A stretch of DNA of 64,000 nucleotides from GCA-2748575 sp965222725 (GCA_965222725.1 OZ244969.1:3906001-3970000), one strand, 5' to 3'. Shown: positions 51,095 through 59,807, counted from the first letter of the stretch. Made by a program: numbers and translations. Notes: generated from the letters alone by a model not told the origin.

Positions 51095-51330
51095 CCAGTA
51101 GTCCAGAGACTTCAGCCTACAGACTTCAAATTATTTTCAACTGAGTTTAGAGTGTGTTCATCCGGGTTAATCAATTAACCGTAAAATAATTCAAGGAAAA
51201 ATGCTCAGCCAATCGTCAAAGGGATTTGCTGTTGCTTTCATCGAATATTCGAAGCAATTCAATGCCTGAGCTGGTGTGTGAATAGTTAACTCTGTTTTGT
51301 GATTAGACTATTGGAGTACCAGATTAGCTT

Positions 51331-51786
51331 ATGACCGTTATGCTTCATCCCAATAAATCCAAGCCGGAACGTTACAGGGTGTTTGATCGTTACCTGGGGG
51401 TTCAGGAATATTTTTCCATTTCCAAGTATGGCCCTGACAAGGCCCGTGAATTGGCTTATGCCCGTCAGCAGCAAATCGATAAAAAGCGCAAAATGGTAGC
51501 GCTCAAGCGAGAGCTGGGTATTAACAAACTGTTTGAAGAAGACGGAACCATTAAAGGCCTTCGGCGGGTTAAACGCGTAAGAGAAGGGCGCAAAGATGCA
51601 GAATACCTGTCGATACAGGTTACCGTATCGCCTAATGTTCAGAAGCATAAGGAAATCAGCCTGATGAGCCGTAGCTTTGACGAAGCTTATCAGCTGGCGC
51701 AACAGCACCTGCTTGACCTGCACGGGCTGGAGAAAACGCCGGAAATTGCATTAGCCTTCAAAAAGGCCAGGCGGTTTTACTGGTAG
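51331..51786 (+). CDS. Hypothetical basic protein, AP2-like strand–helix repeats
   Basis: 151 residues, strongly basic, no signal peptide. Two segments share a strand-strand-helix look: YRVFDRYLGVQEYFSISKYGPDKARELAYARQQ (about 15-47) and LSIQVTVSPNVQKHKEISLMSRSFDEAYQLAQQ (about 92-124). The first resembles AP2-type DNA-binding modules in which a three-strand sheet is followed by a helix beginning at the DKARELA-like part. This is pattern reading, not a confirmed hit. A DNA- or RNA-binding role is plausible. No neighbour on the same strand suggests an operon. Confidence 0.6.
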   Translation: MTVMLHPNKSKPERYRVFDRYLGVQEYFSISKYGPDKARELAYARQQQIDKKRKMVALKRELGINKLFEEDGTIKGLRRVKRVREGRKDAEYLSIQVTVSPNVQKHKEISLMSRSFDEAYQLAQQHLLDLHGLEKTPEIALAFKKARRFYW

Positions 51787-51889
51787 GTTGTGTTGCCAGT
51801 TCTTGTTACTGGTGTGTGTGGCCGGTATGAGAACGTTAGCGAAGCTGGTATTGTTCAAACCAGCTTCGCATGGACAATTCTGCGCGAGC

Positions 51890-53053
51890 TTATCTTGCTT
51901 GTTGAATGGCTTTTTTCATTTCCTGGTATTCTCTCACCAACTCTTCCGGTACCGCTTCGCCTGCGGAACCTCCGTAATAAAAGCTCAAGTGGTTCTTGTA
52001 TTCATCCAGGCAACGTTGCGCGCTGTCTGTTTCCGGGTATCGGGTTACGCATTGTTTCAGATACAGATTGGCGAAGGAGTAGGGTTCGTCCTGACCCAGC
52101 ACTCGATCAATGATCGCCAGCATGTAAAGGGTGCTGGCGGCATCGGCTCTGGATTTTTCCTGTGGCAATAGGTCAAAGAGTTTGGAGCGCAGCCAGATTG
52201 CCTGTGGGCGCCGTGATTCATCCAGAATAAATTCATGACCTGTGTTCGGTTTTAAAGAAAACCATTGATTAAACAGTTTGTGCAACTCTTCCTGATCTTT
52301 GGCGCCTGCTGATTTTATGGCATCCAGTCCTTCCAGCCATTCGCTCAGTACCTGTTTGATTTCTATTTGTTCGGAGTTCTTTTGATGGCTTTTCAGTAAT
52401 TTTCTGGTGTTGGCTATGGACTGGCGTATGCCCAGTTCTATGGTCATCAGTCGTTCCATGGGTTTTAAATAGCGAAAACGGGAATCCTTTACTTCGGTAT
52501 CCTGCAAGTGGGACTGGTAAAAGTCTTCTGCCTCGTCGTATTGCCGAATCGTGAAAAGGTATTCTGCATAGCTGTAATCGTTGGCAAACTGATCCCGTGA
52601 CAGCTGGCTTTTGATGCTGCCGTGGGCGCTGTCCTGCAAGTGGCAGGTGGAGCAAATGGCTGGCGTACTGGTAAGCAGGTACTGGCTCATGGCGTAGTAC
52701 CCGGCACCGTAAAGCTGTGAGGTTTCATCAAGATGCTGCTGCAGCACCTGCAGGGATATCCAGGCGGTGTCGGAGCGGCCCCCCAGGCGGGTCGCTTTTT
52801 GGGAAAACAGGCTTTCCAGCTTCGCCAGCGACTGTTGAATGCGGGCATGATTTTTTTCTGCCCGATACGCGTCGTCATCGTAGGCCAGTGGAATCAGCGT
52901 ACTCAGATTGCGGGAAGCTTCGTTCATTAACGAGTTTATGGATTCCTCACCTGGCTCGGCTCTGGCGAATTGGCTTATTGACAGAAAAACTGCAGCAATA
53001 GTGATAATGACAGCTGTGCAAAGGTTCGACAGGCCTTGATTGGTTCGTATCAT
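51890..53053 (-). CDS. Exported protein with a single CxxCH heme-binding motif
   Basis: 387 residues. Signal sequence with hydrophobic stretch about 10-30 and cleavage near ARA. One covalent heme-attachment motif, C134-S-T-C137-H138 in TPAICSTCHLQD, marks a mono-heme c-type protein. The remainder is almost entirely helical, with TPR-like stretches (YSYAEYLFTIRQYDEAEDFYQSHLQD and ASTLYMLAIIDRVLGQDEPYSFANLYLKQCVTRYPET). The second Cys pair C357/C368-type positions near the end may form a disulfide. I recognise no family. It diverges from a cyclic-nucleotide-binding protein across a region with an Fnr/Anr-like site. Confidence 0.75.
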   Translation of the reverse strand: MIRTNQGLSNLCTAVIITIAAVFLSISQFARAEPGEESINSLMNEASRNLSTLIPLAYDDDAYRAEKNHARIQQSLAKLESLFSQKATRLGGRSDTAWISLQVLQQHLDETSQLYGAGYYAMSQYLLTSTPAICSTCHLQDSAHGSIKSQLSRDQFANDYSYAEYLFTIRQYDEAEDFYQSHLQDTEVKDSRFRYLKPMERLMTIELGIRQSIANTRKLLKSHQKNSEQIEIKQVLSEWLEGLDAIKSAGAKDQEELHKLFNQWFSLKPNTGHEFILDESRRPQAIWLRSKLFDLLPQEKSRADAASTLYMLAIIDRVLGQDEPYSFANLYLKQCVTRYPETDSAQRCLDEYKNHLSFYYGGSAGEAVPEELVREYQEMKKAIQQAR

Positions 53054-53166
53054 CAGTAATCCTTTTCTTTTGTAGCTTTTGCCGGGCGGTTTAACTAGTT
53101 AGTTATTGTGTAAGTAACGATTCGGCACAATATAACGCAATAACCCTGATAACGCGTTAGTCGCGC

Positions 53167-53180
53167 TTGAGTTAAATCAA
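53167..53180. promoter_or_regulatory. Fnr/Anr-like box in the divergent region
   Basis: TTGAGTTAAATCAA matches TTGAT-N4-ATCAA at nine of ten defined positions. It lies 114 bases from the CxxCH gene start and 99 from the cyclic-nucleotide-binding gene start. Confidence 0.6.
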
Positions 53181-53278
53181 CATTTTATCAATTCGGGCCA
53201 TTTGGACCGAATCCCGGCAGGGAATTAAGCAAGTGCGGCAATACGCGTTATAGTTAAGGGGAGGGGGAGGTTAACGTT

Positions 53279-53785
53279 ATGGGCGAAAGAGCAAAACTTC
53301 TCAAAGAGATTCCGGTTTTCGGTGGCCTGAACGAGGAAACCATCCAGTTTATGCTGGACCAGGCCAACAACTATCAGATTCATAAGGGAGAGTTTCTGTT
53401 CAAAGAGGGGGATCACACCGCCTCTATGTTTGTACTGGAAACGGGAAAAATATCCATTCTCAAGAGCACAAATGGCCACCAGTATCTGCTGCGTGATATG
53501 GAAGCCGGTGATTGTATTGGTGAAATGGCGTTGTTCGACTTTATGCCCCGGAGTGCCTCCGCCTACGTGGTGGAAGACTCGAACCTGATCGAGATTTCAT
53601 CCGCCATGCTGATGGAGGTTTACAAGTTTGATCTGGAACAGTTTGCCCTGATCCAGATGAATATGGGCAGGGAGGTTACCCGCCGTTTGCGGGTTGCTGA
53701 TGAACGCTGTTTTCACCACAGAATTGAGGCTTCCATCAAGAACGGCGACATAGAGTTTTACGAAATGAACAGTGATTTCAGCTAG
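53279..53785 (+). CDS. Stand-alone cyclic-nucleotide-binding domain protein
   Basis: 168 residues. A CRP-type beta-roll is clear: LLKEIPVFGGLNEETIQFMLDQANNYQIHKGEFLFKEGDHTASMFVLETGKISI, then AGDCIGEMALFDFMPRSASAYVVEDS, where GEMALF-x4-RSASA is the phosphate-binding cassette with the Arg-Ser pair. There is no helix-turn-helix; about 45 helical residues follow instead. It therefore cannot act as a CRP transcription factor on its own and may sense cAMP or cGMP by protein contact. GGGGGAGG lies upstream. Confidence 0.85.
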   Translation: MGERAKLLKEIPVFGGLNEETIQFMLDQANNYQIHKGEFLFKEGDHTASMFVLETGKISILKSTNGHQYLLRDMEAGDCIGEMALFDFMPRSASAYVVEDSNLIEISSAMLMEVYKFDLEQFALIQMNMGREVTRRLRVADERCFHHRIEASIKNGDIEFYEMNSDFS

Positions 53786-53864
53786 TTAGGTGTTATTAAA
53801 ACGCCTGTATTAAAGTTGGGGTTGAAAATGCCGCCGAGTGACTCATAATCCCTATAGATAGTGC

Positions 53865-53878
53865 TTGATTTAAGTCAA
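53865..53878. promoter_or_regulatory. Fnr/Anr-like box before the DUF2189 gene
   Basis: TTGATTTAAGTCAA matches TTGAT-N4-ATCAA at nine of ten positions. Its centre is 46 bases before the ATG of the DUF2189 gene. Confidence 0.6.
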
Positions 53879-53917
53879 AGAAAATAAAAATAAAGGCATT
53901 TCAGAGGGTTATGAAGT

Positions 53918-54736
53918 ATGGCGACAGTCAATACGGCTCACAAATCTGATGATGATATAAATTCCGGTTCCGATAATGAAACCGGCAAGAAAAAGCGCCT
54001 GTATCATCCCAATAAAAAACTGGAATGGAGTGATCCGTTTCGCTGGCTGGCGCTCGGTTGGCAGGATTATATGGCGACCTGGAAACTGAGTGCGCTGTAC
54101 GGTGCCTTCTTCGCGTTTACCGGTATGGCGCTGAGTGCTTTCCTCTGGTTTTACGGAACCAAAATCGCGATTTTCAGTTTTGGTGTGCTCTTTGTTCTGA
54201 TGGGGCCGATTTTTGCGTTCGGCCTGTATGATGTGAGCAAAGAACTGCAGCAGGGTAACAAGCCCTGTATCAAACATTCACTCTTCCAGATGCGTAAAAA
54301 CGCCTCCTCCCAGTGGGTATATGCCTGTGTGCTGATTGTTATCGGATTGATCTGGATGCGGGCCGCGAGCATTATCCATGTCTTTTATCCCACCACAGGC
54401 ACGCCCACTCTGGAGCAGTTAACATCATTTCTTATGGTTGGGTCGCTGACCGGCGCTTTCTTTTCCGGGCTGGTGTTCGGAACAGGGGCGTTTTCTTTAC
54501 CGATGATGATGGACAAGGAATGCGATGCCATTACCGCGGTATTAAGCAGTCTTAAGGCGGTGATGGATAATACTGCGGTATCGGTGCTTTGGGCGGTAAT
54601 GATTCTCGGATTGATATTGCTGGGGTTTGCGACCGGCTTTCTGGGGCTGATTATTGTATTGCCATTGATTGGTTACGCTACTTTCCACGCCTATCAGAAT
54701 ACAATTATTCCTGACGAGGAAAATCTTAAGTCATAG
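53918..54736 (+). CDS. DUF2189 integral membrane protein
   Basis: 272 residues. After a charged N-terminus (about 45 residues) comes a DPFRWLALGWQDYMATWKLSALYGAFFAFTG segment and six or so hydrophobic helices, with GPIFAFGLYDVSKELQQGNKP in a loop and FSLPMMMDKECDAITAVLSSLKAV near the end. This pattern is that of DUF2189, a family often found beside cytochrome oxidase or nitrite/nitric oxide genes. The function is unknown. An Fnr/Anr-like box is directly upstream, in keeping with oxygen-dependent expression. Confidence 0.88.
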   Translation: MATVNTAHKSDDDINSGSDNETGKKKRLYHPNKKLEWSDPFRWLALGWQDYMATWKLSALYGAFFAFTGMALSAFLWFYGTKIAIFSFGVLFVLMGPIFAFGLYDVSKELQQGNKPCIKHSLFQMRKNASSQWVYACVLIVIGLIWMRAASIIHVFYPTTGTPTLEQLTSFLMVGSLTGAFFSGLVFGTGAFSLPMMMDKECDAITAVLSSLKAVMDNTAVSVLWAVMILGLILLGFATGFLGLIIVLPLIGYATFHAYQNTIIPDEENLKS

Positions 54737-54768
54737 GTCTCTAAATAAGTCACTAAACGCCGGGTTTT

Positions 54769-55506
54769 TCAAACAGCCCGGCGGGCTGCCATCATATAAT
54801 TCACAGCCATATCATTGGTCAGTTTAAAGCTGCGGGTGAAAGGGTTGAAGTTCACGCCTGTTTCCCAAACCACACCAAAATGATCCAGCGCGCACAGGGC
54901 TTTCAGTTCGTCCGGTTGTACAAACTTCTTCCAGCGGTGCGTGCCTTTGGGCAAAAGATTCAAAACATACTCCGCCCCCATGATGGCAAACAACCAGGAT
55001 TTGAACGTACGGTTAATGGTGGACATTATCGTCAGGCCGTTTTTGGCAAGCAGCTGATTGCATTGCTGCAGAAAGAGCTTCAAGTCACTCACGTGCTCCA
55101 TGACTTCCAGATTCAGCACCACATCATAGACCTGGCCGCGCTCAATCAGATCCCGGGCTTCTACCGCCTCATAAACCACCTTAAGGCCAGACGCTTCGGC
55201 ATGTTCCCGGGCGATTTCAATATTGCGTTCTGCAACGTCAATCCCGTGTACAGTAGCGCCCAGCCGGGCCAGTGATTCCGACATCAGGCCGCCACCGCAG
55301 CCGATATCCAGGATGCTGATGCCTTTCAGGGGGAATTCATTATCGGGGAGGTCAAAGTGCTGTTGCAGAAGGGGGAGGATATAGGTAACGCGAAACTGGT
55401 TGAGTCCGTGAAGCGGCCACATGGGGCCATCAGGATCCCGCCAGGTTTGGGCTAAGTTATTGAAATTATTGCGCTCTATTGGATCCGCGGTAGTGGTTGC
55501 GTTCAT
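54769..55506 (-). CDS. ubiG: Ubiquinone biosynthesis O-methyltransferase
   Basis: 245 residues. UbiG performs both O-methylations of the ubiquinone ring with SAM. Class I methyltransferase motif ILDIGCGGGLMSESLARLGATVHGIDVAERNIE, then LNLEVMEHVSDLKLFLQQC and the typical FNPFTRSFKLTNDMAVNYM end. The frame is open to an ATG at 55635, but MNATTTADPIERNNFNNLAQTWRDPDGPMWPLHGLN from 55506 matches UbiG N-termini. It lies 79 bases downstream of ppnN, separated by a hairpin. Confidence 0.95.
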   Translation of the reverse strand: MNATTTADPIERNNFNNLAQTWRDPDGPMWPLHGLNQFRVTYILPLLQQHFDLPDNEFPLKGISILDIGCGGGLMSESLARLGATVHGIDVAERNIEIAREHAEASGLKVVYEAVEARDLIERGQVYDVVLNLEVMEHVSDLKLFLQQCNQLLAKNGLTIMSTINRTFKSWLFAIMGAEYVLNLLPKGTHRWKKFVQPDELKALCALDHFGVVWETGVNFNPFTRSFKLTNDMAVNYMMAARRAV

Positions 55507-55561
55507 TTTCTTTTGTTGGGTAACCAGAATTCCTCCCGATAGTAAGTTATTTTTTGCCAGG

Positions 55562-55586
55562 GTGGTAGTACCCGAAGGACTACCAC
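55562..55586 (-). other. UUCG-loop hairpin at the end of ppnN
   Basis: On the minus strand GTGGTAGT-CC-TTCG-GG-T-ACTACCAC: eight plus two base pairs capped by a UUCG tetraloop, right after the ppnN stop. No T-run follows, so it is more likely an mRNA processing or stability element than a terminator. Confidence 0.55.
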
Positions 55587-56989
55587 TATCGGCTGCCCAC
55601 CACCTTATAACAGGGTTTATAGGAATTTCCGCCAATTTTCATGCGGTTTTGCGCCACAAAGGTGCGCAGCAGCTCATCCAGCGGCTCCATGATGTCTGGG
55701 TCGCCGTTGATTTCAAAGGGGCCCAGCTCAGCAATGGCTTTCAGGCCCTGTTCCTTGACGTTGCCTGCCACGATGCCGGAAAAAGCCCGTCGCAAATTGG
55801 CTGCCAGCAGGTGTGCTTCCTGGCTCTTGTTCAACGCCAGTGCAGACATGTTGGCATGGGTCGGATTGAAGGGTTTCTGAAATTCGAATTCGATATGCAG
55901 CTGCCAGTTAAAGTAAAAGGCGTCCTTGTGGCGTATACGGTATTTGAATACCTTGTCCGCTTCGCGACGCACCTTTTTGGCGATCCTGCCCGGGTCGCCA
56001 ATAATGATCTCGTAAAGATTCTGTGCTTCGGGCCCCAGCGTGGCACCAATAAAACGATCGATCGTGGCGAAATAATCTCTGCTTTCCTGGGAGGCGGCAA
56101 ATATCAGCGGCAAGGGCGCGCCTTTGTTTTTTGGGTGAAGCAGAATCCCCAGGATATAGAGGATTTCTTCAGCGGTACCCACACCACCGGGGAAAACGAT
56201 AATGGCATGGGATGCACGCACAAAGGATTCGAGACGCTTTTCGATATCCGGCATGATCACCAGTTCGTTAACAATAGGATTGGGAGATTCAGCAGCAATA
56301 ATGCCGGGCTCGGTAATACCGATATAACGCTGGCGTTTAAAATGTTGTTTGGCATGGCCAATGGTGGCACCTTTCATGGGGCCTTTCATGGCGCCGGGGC
56401 CGCACCCGGTGATGATGTTGACTTCCCGCAGGCCCAGTTCGTAACCCACTTCCTTGGTGAAGTCATATTCTGCACGGCTGATCGAGTGGCCACCCCAGCA
56501 TACGCACAGGGGTTCCTGGTAACCGGATTCAAACAGATTGGCGTTGCGAAGAATATGAAAGACCGCGTCAGTTATCTTTTCACTGGAATCAAAAGAAAAC
56601 TCCGGCGAGTTGTTTATCTGATTAGTGACATAGAGCACATCCCGTAGCACCGAGAACAATTGCTTGCGGATGCCCCGCAGCATTCTGTTATCCACGAACG
56701 CCGTTGCCGGTGCGTTTTCCACCAGCAGTTTGATGCCCCGGGCCTGGCGAATAAAGCGGATATCAAAATCATCAAAGGTTTCCAGCACCCGGTTGGTGTC
56801 GTCTATGGTGCTGTCGGTATTCAGTACCGCCAGGGCGCATCGCTTGAACAGGGTGTAGGCTTCGGTACCCTCCAGCTGCATCAGGGCGTCTACTTCCAGA
56901 GCCGAGAGTACCTCCATGGATGATTCCGGGGAGACAGTTGTGCTGGCTACCTTAGCGACAGCGGCGCGTTTTCTTTTCTTGGTTGTCAT
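55586..56989 (-). CDS. ppnN: Pyrimidine/purine nucleotide 5'-monophosphate nucleosidase PpnN
   Basis: 467 residues (E. coli YgdH/PpnN 454). It hydrolyses purine and pyrimidine nucleoside monophosphates to base and ribose 5-phosphate and is a (p)ppGpp-controlled enzyme in E. coli. The LOG-type motif ITGCGPGAMKGPMKGA and the active PGGVGTAEEILYILGIL are intact, and the extra N- and C-terminal domains of the long PpnN type are present. It diverges from pgm and stands upstream of ubiG. Confidence 0.93.
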   Translation of the reverse strand: MTTKKRKRAAVAKVASTTVSPESSMEVLSALEVDALMQLEGTEAYTLFKRCALAVLNTDSTIDDTNRVLETFDDFDIRFIRQARGIKLLVENAPATAFVDNRMLRGIRKQLFSVLRDVLYVTNQINNSPEFSFDSSEKITDAVFHILRNANLFESGYQEPLCVCWGGHSISRAEYDFTKEVGYELGLREVNIITGCGPGAMKGPMKGATIGHAKQHFKRQRYIGITEPGIIAAESPNPIVNELVIMPDIEKRLESFVRASHAIIVFPGGVGTAEEILYILGILLHPKNKGAPLPLIFAASQESRDYFATIDRFIGATLGPEAQNLYEIIIGDPGRIAKKVRREADKVFKYRIRHKDAFYFNWQLHIEFEFQKPFNPTHANMSALALNKSQEAHLLAANLRRAFSGIVAGNVKEQGLKAIAELGPFEINGDPDIMEPLDELLRTFVAQNRMKIGGNSYKPCYKVVGSR

Positions 56990-57103
56990 CAGGGATAAGA
57001 TCGCTCTTTAAAAATTCTGTCATCATTTTACGTTGAGATGTTAACATTTCTACTATAGCAACTTTATTTTAAATTTCTGAGACTTAAACGGGGTGTCAAA
57101 GCT

Positions 57104-58744
57104 GTGGATATGCAGATCAAAACCGTTGGAACTCAACCCTTCGAGGGGCAAAAGCCGGGTACATCCGGGCTGCGCAAAAAAGTGGCGGTGTTTGAGCAGC
57201 CCCGCTATTTGGAAAATTTCGTGCAGTCCGTATTTAACGTGATTGCCCCGGCCAGTCGCGAAACGCTGGTGATCGGGGGCGATGGCCGTTACTACAATGA
57301 CCACGCCATCGGCGTCATCGTGCGCATGGCGGTGGCCAACGGGTTCAAACGGTTAATTGTCGGGTTGAACGGTTTTCTTTCTACCCCGGCAGCCTCGTTA
57401 CTGATTCGCAAACACCGGGCCGTAGGTGGTCTGGTTCTTTCAGCCAGCCACAACCCCGCAGGCCCCGACAAGGATTTCGGGATCAAGTTCAATAACGCGT
57501 CCGGCAGCCCGGCACCGGAAAGCGTTACCAACGAAATATATGAAAATACCTGCAGCCTCAGGGAATACATGATCATTGAAAACATGGATTTCGATTTTTC
57601 CCGTGCCCGTGTTTTTACTGTGAACCAAACGGTGGTGGAAGTGGTGGATTCCGTGAAGGATTACACCGAGTTAATGCAGTCTCTGTTTGATTTTCCGGCT
57701 TTGAAAAAAGGTTTCAGTGAGGGCCGTTTGAGCCTGTGCTTTGATGCCATGCATGCCATTACCGGCCCTTATGCCCGGGAGATTTTTGAAAACCAACTGG
57801 GCGCAGCGGCAGGAAGTGTCATTAATGCGGAGCCCCTGACCGATTTTGGCGGTGGCCATCCCGATCCTAACCTGGTACATGCCAGGGAGTTGATCAGTCG
57901 CATGGCCAAAGCGGACGCGCCTTTGCTGGGAGCAGCGTCTGATGGTGATGGCGACCGTAACCTGATTACCGGCAAGGAATGCTTTGTCAGCCCCAGCGAC
58001 AGCCTGGCGGTGATTGCCCTGAACCATTCGTGCATTCCCCAGTTTGCAGACGGTTTGCCGGGCGTGGCCCGATCCATGCCGACCAGTACGGCGCTGGACC
58101 GGGTGGCAAAAAAACTGAATATTCCCTGTTATGAAACGCCCACGGGGTGGAAGTTTTTTGGCAATCTGCTGGATGCGGGTAAAGTGAGCCTGTGCGGCGA
58201 GGAAAGCTTTGGCACCAGTGGTGACCATGTCCGTGAAAAAGATGGTATCTGGGCGGTGCTCTGCTGGCTGAGTATCTGTAATACCACCGGTAAAACTCCG
58301 GCGGAGTTGCTGGCGGATTTATGGCAACAGACCGGGCGCAGTTATTATTGTCGCCATGATTACGAAGGCATTCCTGCTGACCAGGCCAATCAGTTGATTG
58401 ATAATCTGACGGACCGGGCTGCGGGGCTGCTGGGCAGTTCCTTTGAAGGTTTTAATGTGGAGCATGGCGATGTGTTCTGTTATCGCGACGAGGTGGATCA
58501 GTCGGAAAGCCATAACCAGGGTATTCGGGTGTTCTTCAAAGACGGTTCTCGTATTGTGTTCCGCCTGTCGGGAACGGGAACGGACAGTGCAACGGTGCGG
58601 GTGTATCTGGAAAGGTTGCAACTGAAAGGTGACTTTACTGAGCAATCGGCTCAGGAGGCCACAGCACTGCTGGGTACAGTCGCCCGGCAGATTTCCCGGA
58701 TGACCGAGATTACCGGAATGGAAGAGCCCACGGTGATTACCTGA
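57104..58744 (+). CDS. pgm: Phosphoglucomutase
   Basis: 546 residues (start GTG at 57104; the ATG two codons later is equally possible). It interconverts glucose 1- and 6-phosphate. Ser115 in LSASHNPAGPDKDFGIKFN is the phosphoserine, the metal site is DGDGDRN, the sugar-binding loop is GEESFGTSGDHVREKDGIWA and the phosphate site is RLSGTGTDSATVRVYLE. These mark the eukaryotic-like PGM1/Pgm group rather than the phosphomannomutase type. A bidirectional terminator follows. Confidence 0.96.
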   Translation: MDMQIKTVGTQPFEGQKPGTSGLRKKVAVFEQPRYLENFVQSVFNVIAPASRETLVIGGDGRYYNDHAIGVIVRMAVANGFKRLIVGLNGFLSTPAASLLIRKHRAVGGLVLSASHNPAGPDKDFGIKFNNASGSPAPESVTNEIYENTCSLREYMIIENMDFDFSRARVFTVNQTVVEVVDSVKDYTELMQSLFDFPALKKGFSEGRLSLCFDAMHAITGPYAREIFENQLGAAAGSVINAEPLTDFGGGHPDPNLVHARELISRMAKADAPLLGAASDGDGDRNLITGKECFVSPSDSLAVIALNHSCIPQFADGLPGVARSMPTSTALDRVAKKLNIPCYETPTGWKFFGNLLDAGKVSLCGEESFGTSGDHVREKDGIWAVLCWLSICNTTGKTPAELLADLWQQTGRSYYCRHDYEGIPADQANQLIDNLTDRAAGLLGSSFEGFNVEHGDVFCYRDEVDQSESHNQGIRVFFKDGSRIVFRLSGTGTDSATVRVYLERLQLKGDFTEQSAQEATALLGTVARQISRMTEITGMEEPTVIT

Positions 58745-58770
58745 TCCGCTCCGGAAAGAATAATCCTGTA

Positions 58771-58810
58771 AAAAAGCAAAAAGCCGGTTCTGAGCCGGCT
58801 TTTTGCTTTC
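58771..58810. terminator. Bidirectional terminator between pgm and the nitronate monooxygenase gene
   Basis: AAAAAGCAAAAAGCCGG and CCGGCTTTTTGCTTT arms around TTCTGAG lie between two converging genes. The stem is long and has A and T runs on both ends. Confidence 0.92.
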
Positions 58811-58832
58811 AGGTTTAAAGGCGACTTGCCTC

Positions 58833-59807
58833 TCAGTATTTGGAAGCCTCTGTCAGTGACAGTTTCGCTTGCTGGTATTCGTCATAAAGACGATCTATCA
58901 GCTCTCCGGCAGGGGGCACATCATGAATATCACCAATGCCCTGACCGCATCCCCAGATATCCTTCCAGGCTTTGGCGCCGGTGTTACCACCGCTGCCAAA
59001 ATTCATTTTGGTTTTGTCCGACCCGGGCAGGTTATCCGGGTCCAGGCCTGCCTGGATAACACTGGGTTTCAGGTAATTGCCATGTACGCCGGTGAACAGG
59101 TTGGTGTACACGATATCATTCGCTGAGCTTTCCACCAGGCAGTTCTTATAATCGTCCGGAGCCAGGGCCTCCTGGGTTGCGATAAACCGGGAGCCCATGT
59201 ACGCCAGATCACAGCCCATGGCCTGTGCGGCAAGAATTGACTGGCCATTGGAAATAGCACCGCTGAGAATCACGCAACCGTCGTAAAATTCACGCACTTC
59301 AGTCACCAGCGCAAAGGGGCTCAGTTCCCCGGCATGGCCACCGGCGCCGGCACATACCAGAATCAGGCCGTCTACGCCTTCACTCACGGCCTTTTTGGCA
59401 TGGCGAATATTGGTGACATCGTGCAACACAATGCCTCCGTAGGAATGGATTTTCTCAACCACATCCGCCGGCGCCCGCAGGCTGGTAATGATCACAGGTA
59501 CCTTGTGCTTGACGCACAGTTCCACATCATCGTACAGGCGGTTGTTGCTGCTGTGGCAGATCAGGTTTACCGCATAGGGCGCCACGATCTTGTCGGGGTT
59601 ATCGGCTTTATACTGTGCCAGATCCCGGTTCAGTTCCGTTAGCCATTGATCCAGAACCTCCAGCGGCCGGGCGTTCAGTGACGGAAAAGAGCCCACGATA
59701 CCGGCTTTGCATTGCTCCATAACCAGCTTGGGGTTGGAGATAATGAAAAGCGGTGAACCAATTAAAGGCAGTCTGAGACTGTTCTGTAATACTGCGGGTA
59801 AGGGCAT
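58833..59807 (-). CDS. Nitronate monooxygenase-family flavoprotein
   Basis: 324 residues, the NMO/2-nitropropane dioxygenase-like TIM barrel with FMN. LRLPLIGSPLFIISNPKLVMEQCKAGIVGSFPSLNARP is a class signature, CAGAGGHAGELSPFALV carries the FMN-phosphate contact, and AQAMGCDLAYMGSRFIATQEA is also typical. Members oxidise alkyl nitronates or act on quinones; substrate is uncertain. It stands alone, divergent from a NinX-like gene. Confidence 0.92.
   Translation of the reverse strand: MPLPAVLQNSLRLPLIGSPLFIISNPKLVMEQCKAGIVGSFPSLNARPLEVLDQWLTELNRDLAQYKADNPDKIVAPYAVNLICHSSNNRLYDDVELCVKHKVPVIITSLRAPADVVEKIHSYGGIVLHDVTNIRHAKKAVSEGVDGLILVCAGAGGHAGELSPFALVTEVREFYDGCVILSGAISNGQSILAAQAMGCDLAYMGSRFIATQEALAPDDYKNCLVESSANDIVYTNLFTGVHGNYLKPSVIQAGLDPDNLPGSDKTKMNFGSGGNTGAKAWKDIWGCGQGIGDIHDVPPAGELIDRLYDEYQQAKLSLTEASKY

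Larger units (their letters stand above)
50692..51330. other. 639-base intergenic region with symmetric sites and a triplet tract
   Basis: The largest gap in the window. It holds a perfect palindrome near the GST start, a pair of inverted TGATTGT-type sites, two near-copies of AAGCTGCRTAA (50943 and 50970 regions) and the GTT/GTA tract. No convincing gene is present. Confidence 0.55.

Noticed and set aside
50990..51178. Open frame of 62 codons encoding a polyvaline run
   Set aside because: It is simply the GTT/GTA tract read in one frame, begins with TTG and has no ribosome-binding site.
55507..55635. N-terminal extension of UbiG from an ATG at 55635
   Set aside because: The extra 43 residues do not match UbiG; MNATTTADPIERNNF at 55506 does.
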